From assembly GCA_026390595.1 (NCBI GenBank), contig JAPLFQ010000019.1:105860-169859 (forward strand): 64,000 nucleotides of DNA, written 5' to 3'. Positions 44,586-55,100 of the stretch are shown piece by piece. Numbering within the stretch: the stretch's first letter is position 1; each line of letters begins with the position of its first letter. The notes under the pieces were generated by a model. The model was not told the DNA's origin. It ran no database searches and saw only the letters and a program-made list of their open reading frames with translations. This stretch comes from Ignavibacteriales bacterium (lineage in GTDB: Bacteria; Bacteroidota; Ignavibacteria; UBA10030). Both the position numbers and the translations under genes were made by a program.

Positions 44586-46958
44586 ATGCAATTCTCCGAT
44601 ACCGTGCGACGCATACTCGCTACTGCGATAGGAATGCTCATTCTCTCCTCTGCAGGTCTGGCGTTCCAGGCGAAGAAGGGAAATCGGATCACCTCCACCG
44701 ATCCGGCGCTGAGGCTGAAGGGATTTGAACAATACCAGGAGATGAAAAAGAAATCCCCATTCAAAGATTTGAAATGGCAGTTTGCCGGTCCTACGAATGT
44801 GGGAGGGCGGTGCGTTGATGTTGCCGTCGTGTCACCGAAGGGGAAGAACTATACGATCTATGTCGCTTCCGCATCGGGCGGCATATGGAAAACCGAGAAC
44901 GAGGGAACGACGTGGGATCCGGTTTTCGAACAGGCGGCTTCGACTTCGTTCGGTGACATCGCAGTGGCACCCTCAGACCCGAACATCGTTTGGGTCGGAA
45001 CCGGTGAGGCAAACATCTTCCGGAGTTCACAGGCCGGAATCGGTGTGTTCAAATCGACAGACGCAGGGAAAACATGGCTGCACATGGGGTTGCCCGACAC
45101 CTACACGATTCCCCGCATTGTGATTCATCCCAAAAACCCGGACGTCGTTTACGTCGCCGCAACCGGCCATGAATGGACCACGAACAGCGAACGAGGCGTT
45201 TACAAGACTACCGACGGAGGCAAAACGTGGCAGAAAATCCTGTTTGTGAATGACCAGACAGGCGCCATCGATCTTGTCATGGATCCGAATAACCCGGAGA
45301 CCTTGTATGCCGCGACGTGGCAGCGCACAAGAGTGAGATGGAACGATCCCTGCAACAAGCCTGACTACACCGGGAGCGGAATTCACAAGACCACGGACGG
45401 CGGAAAGACCTGGGAACAGATCAATAAAGGGCTTCCCGAAGCACAATTTCGCGGTCGCATTGGGATCGATATCGCACGGTCAAATCCGAACGTCTTATAC
45501 GCTTTTGTCGATAACTATCAGCAATCAGCAACCATTGACAGTGGTGCCGTGGACTCCTATGGCCGGCCATCGTCAGGAGCCATTCGCGGAGCAACAGTAT
45601 TCCGCACGGATGACGCGGGAGAATCGTGGAAGCAGACCAGCGGACAGGTTGATTCCACGCGAAAATACATGGAACGGCATTCGTCTACATACGGCTGGGT
45701 GTTTGGGCAGCTCCGCGTTGACCCGAACGATGAGAACACGGTGTATACGATGGGCCTTGGACTGAATGTCTCGACCGACGGCGGCAAGACTTTCAAGCCG
45801 TTACGAGGGATGCATGGCGACCACCATGGTCTTTGGATCGATCCCGAAAACTCGAAGTATCTCATGAACGTAAACGATGGAGGCGCATATGTCTCCTATG
45901 ACAAGGGGAAGAACTGGCGAAGTTTCACAGACAAGATTCCAGCGACCCAGTTCTTCAACATCGCGTTTGACATGGATACGCCGTTCAAAGTCTACGGTTC
46001 AGTCCAGGATTACGGCAGCTTCAAGGGGGTCATAGATCTGAGCCGTGGTCGTGACAATATTCCTGCGGTAAAATTCGATCCCGCCCCCGGGGGTGAAGGT
46101 TCGACGCATGTGATCGATCCGACGAATCCCGCAATCGTGTATTCGGCCGGATTCTATGGCACGATTACTCGCTCGGATGTCGTCAAAGGGACCTCAAAGC
46201 GCTTACTCCCGAGAACATTCGATGACGAGCCAAAGATGCGCGGAGAATGGGTGGCGCCCTTTACGCTTTCTCCGCACAATTCCAACATCCTCTACCACGG
46301 TATGCAGTACGTGCTGAAATCGCTTGACCAGGGGAATACGTGGGAGCAGATCAGCCCCGATCTCACCTACAACATGGCCTCGGAGATGGGGGATATTTCG
46401 TATCACACGTTGACCTCGATTTCGGAATCGCCATTGAAGTTCGGCCTGATCTACGCGGGGACGGACGATGGCAGAGTCCATATGACCCGGGATGGCGGCG
46501 AGCACTGGCAGGAAATTATGGAAGGACTGCCGTATCAGAAATGGGTCTCGCGCATCGTGGCTTCTGCCTATGATCTCGGAACCGTCTATATGACCCAAAC
46601 CGGGAAGCGCGATGACGACTTCACGCCATACATTTGGAAGTCGACAAACTTTGGGAAAACGTGGGTCGATATTTCGAAGGGGATCCCTCTCGGTCCCATC
46701 AACGTAATCCGCGAAGATCCGCGGAGCAAAGATATTCTCTACGTTGGAACCGACTGCGGAGTCTATGTGACGAAGGATGGTGTCAAGACCTGGGAAGCTC
46801 TGGGCACTGGACTACCCATGACCTACGTGCTCGACCTTGCATACCACCCGCGTGAAAATGTGATCATTATCGGGACGCATGGAAGAGGCGTCTGGGTGCT
46901 TGATGCCAGCTCTATCTTCAAGACTCGCTCCAGGCGGTTCATACAGGAGGAAGACTAG
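44586..46958 (+). CDS. Exported sortilin/VPS10-like BNR-repeat glycosyl hydrolase-type protein
   Basis: This 790-residue protein has AAAAGGAG before its ATG and a signal peptide ending SAGLAFQ. Many Asp-box units such as GVYKTTDGGKTWQKI, GIHKTTDGGKTWEQI and VGTDCGVYVTKDG indicate a multi-bladed beta-propeller of the type annotated as BNR glycosyl hydrolase or sortilin-like. The opening FAGPTNVGGRCVDVAV is conserved in this group. There is no T9SS sorting domain, so it probably stays in the periplasm or is released otherwise. No catalytic function is established. It is the first gene after the arabinan hydrolases. Confidence 0.83.
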   Translation: MQFSDTVRRILATAIGMLILSSAGLAFQAKKGNRITSTDPALRLKGFEQYQEMKKKSPFKDLKWQFAGPTNVGGRCVDVAVVSPKGKNYTIYVASASGGIWKTENEGTTWDPVFEQAASTSFGDIAVAPSDPNIVWVGTGEANIFRSSQAGIGVFKSTDAGKTWLHMGLPDTYTIPRIVIHPKNPDVVYVAATGHEWTTNSERGVYKTTDGGKTWQKILFVNDQTGAIDLVMDPNNPETLYAATWQRTRVRWNDPCNKPDYTGSGIHKTTDGGKTWEQINKGLPEAQFRGRIGIDIARSNPNVLYAFVDNYQQSATIDSGAVDSYGRPSSGAIRGATVFRTDDAGESWKQTSGQVDSTRKYMERHSSTYGWVFGQLRVDPNDENTVYTMGLGLNVSTDGGKTFKPLRGMHGDHHGLWIDPENSKYLMNVNDGGAYVSYDKGKNWRSFTDKIPATQFFNIAFDMDTPFKVYGSVQDYGSFKGVIDLSRGRDNIPAVKFDPAPGGEGSTHVIDPTNPAIVYSAGFYGTITRSDVVKGTSKRLLPRTFDDEPKMRGEWVAPFTLSPHNSNILYHGMQYVLKSLDQGNTWEQISPDLTYNMASEMGDISYHTLTSISESPLKFGLIYAGTDDGRVHMTRDGGEHWQEIMEGLPYQKWVSRIVASAYDLGTVYMTQTGKRDDDFTPYIWKSTNFGKTWVDISKGIPLGPINVIREDPRSKDILYVGTDCGVYVTKDGVKTWEALGTGLPMTYVLDLAYHPRENVIIIGTHGRGVWVLDASSIFKTRSRRFIQEED

Positions 46959-47010
46959 CAGGTAGCCTGTAGATTCCCGAGCCGCGAGATCGGATTTTAC
47001 CATACTTTCA

Positions 47011-47045
47011 TTTCTCCCGGGGATGTCGGCACTCCCCGGGAGAAA
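47011..47045. terminator. Strong hairpin after the BNR gene
   Basis: A perfect 13-bp inverted repeat, TTTCTCCCGGGGA / TCCCCGGGAGAAA, with a 9-nt loop, 52 nt after the stop. It has no T-tract on the + strand beyond ATGTTGTT. Confidence 0.7.
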
Positions 47046-47075
47046 TGTTGTTCACCCACATCATGATGATCTCAG

Positions 47076-48515
47076 TTGAAACAGCTCCTCCTTCTCATCT
47101 TCGCTCTCTCTGCAGGACTTCTTCCTGCTCAAACCAGATTTGGCAGCGGTCTTCGCGATAATTTCCCCGCCGATCTTCCGCTGCCTACAATCTCTGCGCT
47201 GAACAACCCGTCCGACGGATACATGTTCGCAGCTGTGCCGTATTGGGGAACGGGCGGATCGTATCTGGTGATGTACAACAACCAGGGGCGTCCTGTGTTC
47301 TACCGCAAAACCCCCACAACGTGTTCAGATTTCAGATTGCACGGCAATGGCTTGCTCACATATTTCGATTATGCCTCGAGCAAGTTCTTTGCCATGGATT
47401 CCACGCTCGCTCTCGTCGACAGCTTCTGGGTGCAGAACGGATTCACGACCGACGAGCACGACATCAAAATCCTCGCAAACGGCAACGTCCTGCTCATCGG
47501 CAATGGCTTCAGGTTCTTTGACATGAGTCAGCTTGTCCCCGGCGGAGATCGCAACGCCAGCGTCGTTGTGAATGTGGTGCAGGAAATCGACAAGAAGAGG
47601 AATGTAGTCTTTGAATGGAAAGCGTATGAACACTACAAATTGACGGACGTCGGGCCGGAAGTCAATCTCCTTGACCCGTCGTTCATTCACTCGCACATCA
47701 ATTCGATCGATTTCGACCTCGACAGTAACCTCGTTCTGTCGAGCAGGAACCTGGAAGAGATCACGAAGATCGACCGGAAGAACGGGAACATTGTGTGGCG
47801 GTTGGGAGGAAAGAACAACCAGTTCAGGTTCGTCAATGATTCTGTCGGTTTTAGCGCTCAGCACGCAGCCAGCATCCTCTCGAACGGGAATCTGGTTCTC
47901 TTCGATAACGGCGTTTACCACAAACCCCATGTTTCCCGCGCTCTTGAGTACAAGCTGGACGAAGTCAACAAGACCGCAACGCTTGTCTGGTCGTACCGGA
48001 ATACACCTGATGTTGCGAGCATTTTCTGGGGGAATGTGCAGAGGCTGAAGAACGGGAACACATTCATCAGTTGGGGCAAAAGTCAGCTTGGGGCGACAGA
48101 AGTCAATGCGAGAGGCGAGAAGGTTTTTGAGATGTCCTTCCCGGCGGATGTCTTCAGTTACAGGATATTCCGGTTTCCGTTGAATCTACAGAGTGTCACC
48201 TCTATCGTCGAAAACACTCCCGTCGCAAGCGAGATACGTCTGGAGCGGAACTTCCCGAATCCGTTTAATTCCACGACGGCCATCAGCTATGTGCTGCCTG
48301 CCCTGAGCGGAGTCGAAGGGTCGGCTAATGGCTTCGCCTCACTCAAGGTCTTTGACGTGCTCGGAAGACAGGTGGCCACTCTCGTGAACGAACAGCAGGC
48401 GCCCGGGACGCACAAAGCGTTCTTCGCGCCGGACAATCTGCCAAGCGGATTGTATCTTTTCGGATTGCAGGTTGGGAATGTCTCAAAAGTGGGGAAGATG
48501 CTCTATCTGAAATAA
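47076..48515 (+). CDS. T9SS-secreted arylsulfotransferase-like (ASST) protein
   Basis: The 479-residue product starts at TTG (KQLLLLIFALSAGLLPAQ signal) without an obvious Shine-Dalgarno. The body is a beta-propeller of the arylsulfotransferase (PF14269-like) type: TTDEHDIKILANGNVLL, HSHINSIDFDLDSNLVLSSR and KNGNIVWRLGGKNNQF. ASST enzymes transfer sulfate between phenols, but the catalytic His of the enterobacterial enzyme cannot be mapped confidently. The C-terminus is a T9SS sorting domain (NFPNPFNSTTAISY...). It carries an unusual insertion LSGVEGSA encoded by a repeat at 48301-48320. It converges with a larger paralogue on the other strand. Confidence 0.85.
   Translation: MKQLLLLIFALSAGLLPAQTRFGSGLRDNFPADLPLPTISALNNPSDGYMFAAVPYWGTGGSYLVMYNNQGRPVFYRKTPTTCSDFRLHGNGLLTYFDYASSKFFAMDSTLALVDSFWVQNGFTTDEHDIKILANGNVLLIGNGFRFFDMSQLVPGGDRNASVVVNVVQEIDKKRNVVFEWKAYEHYKLTDVGPEVNLLDPSFIHSHINSIDFDLDSNLVLSSRNLEEITKIDRKNGNIVWRLGGKNNQFRFVNDSVGFSAQHAASILSNGNLVLFDNGVYHKPHVSRALEYKLDEVNKTATLVWSYRNTPDVASIFWGNVQRLKNGNTFISWGKSQLGATEVNARGEKVFEMSFPADVFSYRIFRFPLNLQSVTSIVENTPVASEIRLERNFPNPFNSTTAISYVLPALSGVEGSANGFASLKVFDVLGRQVATLVNEQQAPGTHKAFFAPDNLPSGLYLFGLQVGNVSKVGKMLYLK
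48301..48320. repeat. 20-bp repeat-type sequence inside a T9SS sorting-domain coding region
   Basis: CCCTGAGCGGAGTCGAAGGG encodes LSGVEG within the sorting domain of the ASST-like gene, just where other sorting domains read LP(A/E)NxFVSL. The sequence looks like a dispersed intergenic repeat carried in frame. Confidence 0.5.
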
Positions 48516-48528
48516 GCTCGCCGGCAAA

Positions 48529-48542
48529 AACGCTTTGGCGTT
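48529..48542. terminator. Small hairpin between convergent genes
   Basis: AACGC-TTTG-GCGTT, flanked by an A-run on the left, in the 60-bp gap between convergent stops. It could serve as a weak bidirectional terminator. Confidence 0.35.
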
Positions 48543-48575
48543 AGACTTGCTTCCGGATGAATTTCTGACCTGTCT

Positions 48576-51482
48576 CTATTTAGCGTAGACCATTTTCTTC
48601 GTTGCTACGAATCCCCCCGCCTCGCCCCTGCCCGTGAGTTGAGCATTCAAGCGATAGAAGTACACTCCACTTGGAAACGCTGAGGCATCCCACGTGATGA
48701 GGTACGTACCAGCTTGTTGGATATTGTTCGCGAGCGTGGAGATCTCCCTCCCCAGCACATCGAACACAACGAGTCTCACGAAGCTATCAGCCAATAGCTG
48801 ATAGCTAATAGCTGTTCTTGGATTAAACGGGTTAGGATAATTCTGCGACAACGCGAATTCACCTGCGACCTGATCACGGGCCTCAACTCCCGTCGAACCT
48901 GAAATCACCGAGAACATGCCCGCGCTCGTGCTGAACAGCGAACTATCCGCGACGCTCGTAACCCTGATCCTGTATGTTGTATCTGGGGCGAGCGACGACG
49001 GGATCGTCCAGGCATAGGCACCCAGATTCGTCACAGAGTCCTTCACCGTGCTCTGCTTGCCGGAGCCTCTGTAAAGGTCAATTCTCACTCTGTCGTTGAT
49101 GTTGCCAACCCACTTGACGAAAAACTGCTGTCCACGTTGCCACACCTCGCGGCCGTTCGGCGACAGGATGGCGATATAGGGCGCGGTGGCGCTGAATCTC
49201 CTGAAGGCCGACCAGGCGCTCGTCTGTCCGTAGTTGCGTGAGCGGACCCTCCAGTAGTACTTCGTTCCGCTGGAAATCCCTTTGAGCGTGTCCGCCGGAG
49301 AGGTGAGGAGCGAATCGTTCAGCACGAGAGTCCTGAAGAGCGAATCGAGGGCCACCTGAACATGAAAGCCCGTCACATATCCCTTGGGGTCCCAGACCAA
49401 CGCGAGCGGAAGTTTCTGATTCACACTGTCTCTTTCGGCGGGCGAGACGAGGATGGGAGCGCTCGCCAGCGTATCGTTGTCGCCCCAGCAGAAAATAAAT
49501 TCTCCAAGCTTCGACGTAGTTGCCACGATCTCGTTTCTGACGGTGTTGTAGGAAGTCGAAAGAGGCGAGAACGTCCCCGTCCCGATAGTCTCCCGCTGGA
49601 AGACCGTGACGCGGTCAGGAGCAGGAATCCCGGGAATCATCGCGGCGTCGAAGGAGATATCTGCATTCAAGGTGGAAATACCGAACTGCGCAATCGTCAC
49701 GCGCTGCGATGCCATCCAGGGGGATCTACCGGCAAACTGCGGCTTTGCCGGCGCGACGGAGAATCTCTGCACCATCGCGCTGTTGTAGGGTATCGTCGAC
49801 ATCTCGTTGAACTTCAGCCGGACACCCGTGCGGCCGGAGGGAGTTGTGTCGTTGAACGAATAGGTGTTCCCCTGGAGAAGTTCGTAGCGCGTGTACGTCG
49901 CCGCTGGTGTCATCGATTTCCAGGAAAGCCGATATACGCGCATGCTTCGGTATCCGGCGGGAAGCGAGAGCTCAAATGCCACGGTGTTGTCTGAACGGAT
50001 TTCCGTTATGGCAGTCTGTCCCTGCAGGCTTGCATCTCCCCAACCGATCAACGTGTTTCCATTTGCAAACCTCTGCACCGATCCCTGTGCCGATGCGTAG
50101 ATATCAGGCGTGTGTCGGTACTCCCAGGCCAGCGTAGCGATCTTGTTTGTCTCGTCCAACCGGTACTCCACCACACGCGAGTATTTTGTCTTGCGCTGAT
50201 TTCCGTTGTCGAACATGATGATGTTGCCGTTCGCGAGACGCTGTATGTGATGCGGATAAGAGAAGTAGAGCGGGCTGTTCTCGGAATGCTCGTTGAGGAA
50301 GGTAAACTGGTTCCGCTTCCCGCCCAGCCGCCAGATGATCTCGCCTGTATTCCTGTCGACCTTAGTGACCTCGGACATGTGCCTGTTGGAGAGCAGCATA
50401 TTCCCGTCCTGGTCGAGCGAGAGAGTGTTCGCATGCGAATAGTCGAATGAGGCCGCAAGTGTATCTTCGTATGTGTCGGTGATCGGTAGGTAGTCGAAAC
50501 TGCTCCATTGAAAGACGACATTCTTGTTGATGTCAAATTCCTGGATGAGGTTGCCCATGACACTCGCTGCGGGATGCCCTCCCTGCACGATCTTGCTCAT
50601 GTCGATGGTCTTGACGTCGAAATACAGCACGAGAGCGTGTCCGTTTGGGAGAAGCAGGAAATCTGCATGGCTCGCGGTGGCAGGATTTCCTCTGGGGTAG
50701 GTATCGACCTGCGCGAATGTGCTGTCGACGATCCTGATGTTCGTGGCTGTAGGAGTCCGGTCGATATATGAGTAGAGACCGGTCGGATCGGCCTTGAACA
50801 TATAGGCAAACGGGTTCACGAGAGTCCCAATTCTCTTGTATGCGAGAGGTTTTCCTCTGTTGTCCGCAACGATCAGATAGTTCGCATAGGTTGAGGCACC
50901 GCCTATGCCGCTGAACACCCCGAGAAAGAGCTCGCCCGACGCAGGATTGTTGACCGTGTCGACTCTGAGCGGGGGAAAATCCGCGGGAATCGAATCCCCT
51001 GCCGTGACAAAGGTCCGTTGATCTGTGCGACCGTCCCGGATGCCCGTTGCAGGAGGTTGTTGTTCGTCCGCGACAGTTGGAGCAGAAGGGGGAGCGATCG
51101 AAGTGGCGAACCGGAAAGATACACCGCCGATCGTTGACCCGTCTGTCCCCCGTAGTCCGGCTGTGACATCGACGCTCACACGTTCATTCTCGACAAACGG
51201 TTCCCGCGGGTTGAAAACCATTGTTCTCTGATCATCGGAAAGGATCATCGTACCGCGATGGAGACCGCTCTGAGAACCTTTGACGCTGATCAGCGATGCT
51301 GAAACCGAAGATCGTTCGATTTCCCTGCCCGGCCTGAGGATGATGATTGCTTCCGTTGATACGTACCGGGAGTCGGGTTTTGGGAACACGTATTGATAGC
51401 GCGTCAGCTGTTGTCCCGCGCTGCTCTGGACCAGGAGGACAATGGCGCAAACGATTGTGAGTACTCTGCCGTAGAAGTTCAT
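48576..51482 (-). CDS. T9SS-secreted multidomain arylsulfotransferase-like protein
   Basis: The chosen start gives MNFYGRVLTIVCAIVLLVQS as signal peptide with AGAGCAAGGA upstream; the frame stays open 174 nt further. The 968-residue product has an N-terminal SbsA-type Ig-like domain (about 30-135). An ASST beta-propeller follows (SHADFLLLPNGHALVL, YSHANTLSLDQDGNMLLSNR, TGEIIWRLGGKRNQF). Next come a long beta-region, an Fn3-like domain with YYWRVRSRNYG, an Ig-like LSPNGREVW module and a T9SS sorting domain (QNYPNPFNPRTAISYQ, final KKMVYAK). It is a longer paralogue of the convergent gene at 47076. Part of its sorting domain is encoded by a heptamer array at 48784-48811. Confidence 0.86.
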   Translation of the reverse strand: MNFYGRVLTIVCAIVLLVQSSAGQQLTRYQYVFPKPDSRYVSTEAIIILRPGREIERSSVSASLISVKGSQSGLHRGTMILSDDQRTMVFNPREPFVENERVSVDVTAGLRGTDGSTIGGVSFRFATSIAPPSAPTVADEQQPPATGIRDGRTDQRTFVTAGDSIPADFPPLRVDTVNNPASGELFLGVFSGIGGASTYANYLIVADNRGKPLAYKRIGTLVNPFAYMFKADPTGLYSYIDRTPTATNIRIVDSTFAQVDTYPRGNPATASHADFLLLPNGHALVLYFDVKTIDMSKIVQGGHPAASVMGNLIQEFDINKNVVFQWSSFDYLPITDTYEDTLAASFDYSHANTLSLDQDGNMLLSNRHMSEVTKVDRNTGEIIWRLGGKRNQFTFLNEHSENSPLYFSYPHHIQRLANGNIIMFDNGNQRKTKYSRVVEYRLDETNKIATLAWEYRHTPDIYASAQGSVQRFANGNTLIGWGDASLQGQTAITEIRSDNTVAFELSLPAGYRSMRVYRLSWKSMTPAATYTRYELLQGNTYSFNDTTPSGRTGVRLKFNEMSTIPYNSAMVQRFSVAPAKPQFAGRSPWMASQRVTIAQFGISTLNADISFDAAMIPGIPAPDRVTVFQRETIGTGTFSPLSTSYNTVRNEIVATTSKLGEFIFCWGDNDTLASAPILVSPAERDSVNQKLPLALVWDPKGYVTGFHVQVALDSLFRTLVLNDSLLTSPADTLKGISSGTKYYWRVRSRNYGQTSAWSAFRRFSATAPYIAILSPNGREVWQRGQQFFVKWVGNINDRVRIDLYRGSGKQSTVKDSVTNLGAYAWTIPSSLAPDTTYRIRVTSVADSSLFSTSAGMFSVISGSTGVEARDQVAGEFALSQNYPNPFNPRTAISYQLLADSFVRLVVFDVLGREISTLANNIQQAGTYLITWDASAFPSGVYFYRLNAQLTGRGEAGGFVATKKMVYAK
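48784..48811. repeat. Four-unit heptamer array within a coding region
   Basis: On the + strand the units are CTATCAG, CCAATAG, CTGATAG, CTAATAG in strict register. On the minus strand they encode part of AISYQLLADS in the T9SS sorting domain of the ASST-like protein. Confidence 0.7.
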
Positions 51483-52102
51483 TCCTTGCTCTTCAATTTG
51501 GTGGGCGGTGCAGGTCACATACATTGCCCAGGACAGTCTCCGGACCTGACCGGAGTCAATATCATTGATGGTGGCCATACGTTCAACAGGCAGCGTCTGC
51601 CGCCTGTACTCGTTAGTGTACCATATTTTGCGTTCTCTTTCCAGATCAGTACTCATTGTTGCCCGGAAGGACCTGCGAGGCTAACAGCTGCTTGTCCAGA
51701 ATTCCCCTTTTTTCCTTCGACCAGATTCCTTGTCGTCAACGAAGTCGCCGCGGAGTGGGATGTTCACCTGGTCGTGAACCGTAATGAGACGCGATGGAAT
51801 CTGGTATGCATCATCGGCGAATAGGCCTTGACTGAGAACGAAAAGGTGCATAGCTTCATCCGAACAAGCCAGCACCGAAGTTGTCTCGAATAATTACGGA
51901 CATTATTTGGCAACATCCCGGAGGCATGTCCGGCATCATTCCCAGTATTCACAACGATCAATCATATCGCCGGAAGCATGCAGGGAATTACTCCGCTCTT
52001 GGATGACCTTCCGTGGACTTTTATGTCGCACCGGCGCAATTCCACCGCGCAAGACAAATGCTCTTCAAGGATTCCCCACATCACCAATCGCTGGAGGCTG
52101 CA
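51483..52102. other. Divergent intergenic region
   Basis: This 620-bp stretch separates two divergently transcribed T9SS cargo genes. I see no convincing gene. A short inverted repeat CTCCGG/CCGGAG lies near 51540. The last bases contain CTGGAGGCTG, the ribosome-binding site of the next gene. Promoters for both flanking genes must lie here, but none matches a consensus well enough to mark. Confidence 0.4.
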
Positions 52103-55100
52103 ATGAGAACTTCGTTACGAGGGATGCTTTTTCTCAGCGTAATCATGCTGGGCATCGCGCAGCAGAATGCCGCTGCTCAAACGATTACGTCAACAGTCAC
52201 CGGGGGCCGGTGGAACAGCGGAGGCGCCTGGATTGGCGGGGTTGTCCCATCTTCTGGCAGTGATGTTGTCATCGCGGGAACCGTTGCATTTGAAAACGGA
52301 GACGGCTCATGCAGAAACCTGACTGTCAACGCTGGCGGTACACTGAACAATACGACCGACTACTACGCCAATGAGAGAATACTGATTGTGAATGGGAATG
52401 TAACGAATAATGGCTCTATCGCGAGTTATGGCAATCAGCCGCTTGTGTTGAGAGTCAAGGGCAATATCACAAACAATGGAACGTGGACACCCCGCAGAGT
52501 TGAGCTGAACGGGACCGGAACCCAGACATTGACCGCTGGGGCAGCAAACAGGTACAGCTGCGTTATCACCGTTGATACGACCTCCAAACCAAGTGTTGCC
52601 GCCGGGTCGAATCTGACGTTCACGTCCACTGTAGACCTCGGGAAGAGGACCCTCGACATGAAGTCGTTCAGCCTCACATTTGTGGGCGAGGGTACACTCC
52701 TTACCAATGGTACCGTGCTATCTGCAAAGGACATCACCGGGCTGCCCGGATATAATCAGTATGGTACCGCCAATTATTCCGCTATGTACAACGTAACGTA
52801 CAGCGGTGCCGTCAATATCCGCGGAAGAATCCAGATCAACCATACCGTCACGTTCATCGGAAACACGACCATCACCGATACAATAGAGAGCATATCGGAC
52901 TACTACTCAAACGAGCGCCTCCTGAAGATTACAGGTAATCTGACGAACAATGGTATTATCAGATGGGGTGGCAGGAATCCCATGGCTTTGAATGTGTCGG
53001 GGGACATCACGAACAATGGGAAATGGATTCATAACCGGACCGATCTGAGTGGGACCGGCAATCAGGTGATCACGCTCGGCCCGGGCAAGAGGTTTGAATC
53101 GCCGTTCAGGGTAACAGATTCTCTCGGAATGATCGTCGCCGCCAGCGATGTAGTCTTCACAGGCAGCTTCAATTTGAACAAGACTGTCATGGACATGAAG
53201 AATTACAGCATCACGTTGGTCAGTGAGGCGGCCGGGTTCACCAATGGGATTGTGATCAATACAAGAGACATCATAGGATCCCCGGGGTACAACATCTATG
53301 GGACGCCAAACTATCCGATGATGAACAATATTACCTATGATGGTGCGATTTACCTCAAAGGACGTCTGCAGATAAACACATTGGTGACGATGAGAGGCAG
53401 CGTCACAGTCGTCGACACGGTCGAGAGTATTTCTGAGTACTATTCTAACCCGCGGACTCTTGCCGTCGTTGGAAACATCACCAACAACGGTATCATGCGA
53501 TATACTGGCAGAAATCCTTTCATCGTGAGTGTGACAGGCAATCTCCTGGCGAACAAGCCGATCACCAACCAGGGTGTTCAACTTGCGGGCACGGGCAACA
53601 GAACAATTGTTGACCGGCTCAGTACGGCGCCCTATTCTTCTATCGGGGAGAAAGTGGTGTTGGTGGGTGACAACTACCTGCCTAATCTGACAGTTGCTGC
53701 CAACTCGAAGTGCCTGCTCGCAAATGGTGCAACAATCTTTACCGCCAACGGGACTCTCGATCCTGCGCTCGACAATTGGAGCTGCATAACGACAACAAGG
53801 AAGTTCACGGGAATCGCAGACTATTCGTTCTTCAAGTCCCGAATCAAAGTCCTGCCAAACGTCGCCATCGACTCGGTGCGAATTCTATCCTACGGCCATC
53901 AGGTCCCTTCGACGTATGCAGGCGCAGTCAAATGCTACTGGCGCGTCAGGACGTTTGCGTCGAATCCGAGACAGTCTTTTTCATCCATGACATTCCTCTA
54001 TGACGATGTTCTGCTCGGAACGAATACTGAATCGGCCCTTCAGGTCTATCAATCTCAGGACAGCGGGATGACGTGGAAGCAGGTCTCAACGACCGCCAAC
54101 CTCACTCGCGATCTGAATGGCAATTCCATCACTCTTGCTGACGCTCCTGGATTCGGAGACTATGTCATCTCTTCGACAGCCGATCCATCATCCGTCAGGC
54201 CGTCGATAGTTGTGTCGATCTCGGGCAGGAATCAGATCAGGATCGGCGGTGCCCCGAACCGGTATACGATTAATTACTACAACAACTCGGATTCCCCGAC
54301 GCTCGATTTCCTTCTGCCCGTCATGACAGAGAAATTCGTCCATATCAAGAGCGCTGAGATTACCCAGCTGGATGGACGAAAAGACATCTTCCCGGCAGAC
54401 AGCATCTGCTATGATGGGGACGATTCGTCGGCTGTCTTCTGGGTCGCTCCGATGAATCCCCGCGAAGCGCGAGCGTTCGACATTATTCTGACATCTGATT
54501 CTCCGCCGGTGAGCAAATTGTCAGGTGCGAGTCCACTTCGCCTGGGCAAGGACTCAGAGATTCTGATAGAACCGCTCACAACCGCGGCAGCCGCGGCAGT
54601 GACATACGTCGTTACGAAGTATGGCGCAAAGATTGTTGCTTCGGGGATAGACTACCTCGGTAAGAAAGCAGAGGAAGCCACAACGCTTCCTCCGGATAAG
54701 ATGGATAAGGCGAAAATAATATTCGCCAACACGGGTGATATATACTTGCCTCAGGCCAAGAAAGAGAACATTGGCTCGGAACCTGTGAAGAAAGTCGGTG
54801 AGAAACTGTCGAAGATTCTGATTACCAAAGCAATGAATATTACGGGAGGTGCCTATGATATCGCTGCATCAACTATTGGCGCCGTCAAAAGAGTCGTGCC
54901 GAATCTCAGGGCGAGGTTGTGGGTTTGGCTCATGGATGACGTGGGGTACTTTGGAGTAACGGAAACGACGGATGTGGAAATCTCTTCGAAAAGCCTGAAG
55001 AAGACAAATCCGGTGAGGTCATTTGACCCGAACGAAAAAGTGGGACCGACCGGGTTCGGGACGCAGAACTACATCACCTCAGCTGGAAAGATGAACTACC

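Noticed and set aside
51393-51824. 143-codon + strand frame in the divergent region
   Set aside because: It starts inside the minus-strand ASST-like gene, has no ribosome-binding site and no family-like motif.
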